This document shows, piece after piece, positions 40,159 to 40,280 of a stretch of 40,280 bases of DNA; position 1 is the first letter of the stretch, and every line of letters starts with the position of its first letter. Source of the stretch: Paulinella micropora (Eukaryota > Cercozoa > Imbricatea > Euglyphida); contig BJOX01000019.1 of the NCBI GenBank assembly GCA_009731375.1, positions 926,117 through 966,396 on the forward strand, written 5' to 3'. Position numbers and translations under genes: made by a program. The notes under the pieces were generated by a model, which was not told the DNA's origin, searched no databases, and saw only the letters and a list, made by a program, of their open reading frames with translations.

Positions 40159-40280
40159 TAGTGCTTCTCTGTCAATGGCTGATGCAAATCTGCACATGCG
40201 CCTCCATCGTCTCACCCGTGAGGGGAGTACGAAGAATTGACGGTAGGCTCTAATGACACCCCCGCACGGGCAGTTCCAAC
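40159..40280 (-). mobile_element. SINE copy truncated by the window edge
   Basis: AGTGCTTCTCTGTCAATGGC and following sequence match the tail half of the other SINEs; the tRNA-like head lies beyond the window. Confidence 0.85.

Overview
The window is nuclear DNA of an intron-rich eukaryote. Genes on both strands can be assembled across GT-AG introns with matching phases. The introns are packed with microsatellites, and there are tRNA-derived SINEs with (TAA)n tails. Together with an integrated Polinton-like virus this points to an alga or other protist, but I cannot name the species. Six runs of N break the assembly (477-486, 4428-4437, 4820-4832, 14780-14811, 17435-17444, 33361-33751).

Layout. 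1-2.2 kb: a six-exon gene on the minus strand for a small secreted protein. 2.3-5.8 kb: microsatellites, AT-rich DNA and a 289-bp foldback/MITE-like element. 5.85-13.82 kb: an LTR retrotransposon on the minus strand, bounded by identical 176-bp repeats, with a tRNA primer site, a gag ORF and a pol ORF. gag and pol share one frame and are separated by a single UGA followed by CGG. Reverse transcriptase, RNase H and half of integrase are missing, yet the pol frame is open. 14.0-15.85 kb: long simple repeats. 16.5-16.9 kb: tandem and inverted repeats built on TAGTGATCATCACTA.

17.0-29.4 kb: an AT-rich Polinton-like virus (PLV) remnant. It holds a truncated major capsid protein, an intact penton-type minor capsid protein, a Vsr-like nuclease, a broken adenain-like protease, a coiled-coil protein, a small basic protein, an intact A32/FtsK-like packaging ATPase, small virion or membrane proteins, a very long fibre with a C-terminal S74 chaperone, and a retroviral-type integrase. 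Many genes carry 1-4-nt frameshifts and the protease has lost its expected catalytic histidine, so the copy looks endogenous and decaying. No polymerase, primase or helicase was found. Two viral genes share a roughly 40-bp upstream motif that may be a promoter.

28.1-28.6 kb holds a spliced reading frame with an internal UGA. 29.4-32.8 kb is largely non-coding but contains strong hairpins, one with a perfect stem of about 28 bp. 32.8-35.8 kb holds two divergent small spliced genes sharing an upstream region of about 160 bp: a two-TM protein (minus) and a basic protein (plus). 36.9-39.15 kb holds exons of an armadillo-repeat protein, whose exon end has been copied several times inside its own microsatellite-filled intron. 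The last kilobase is interspersed repeats and SINEs.
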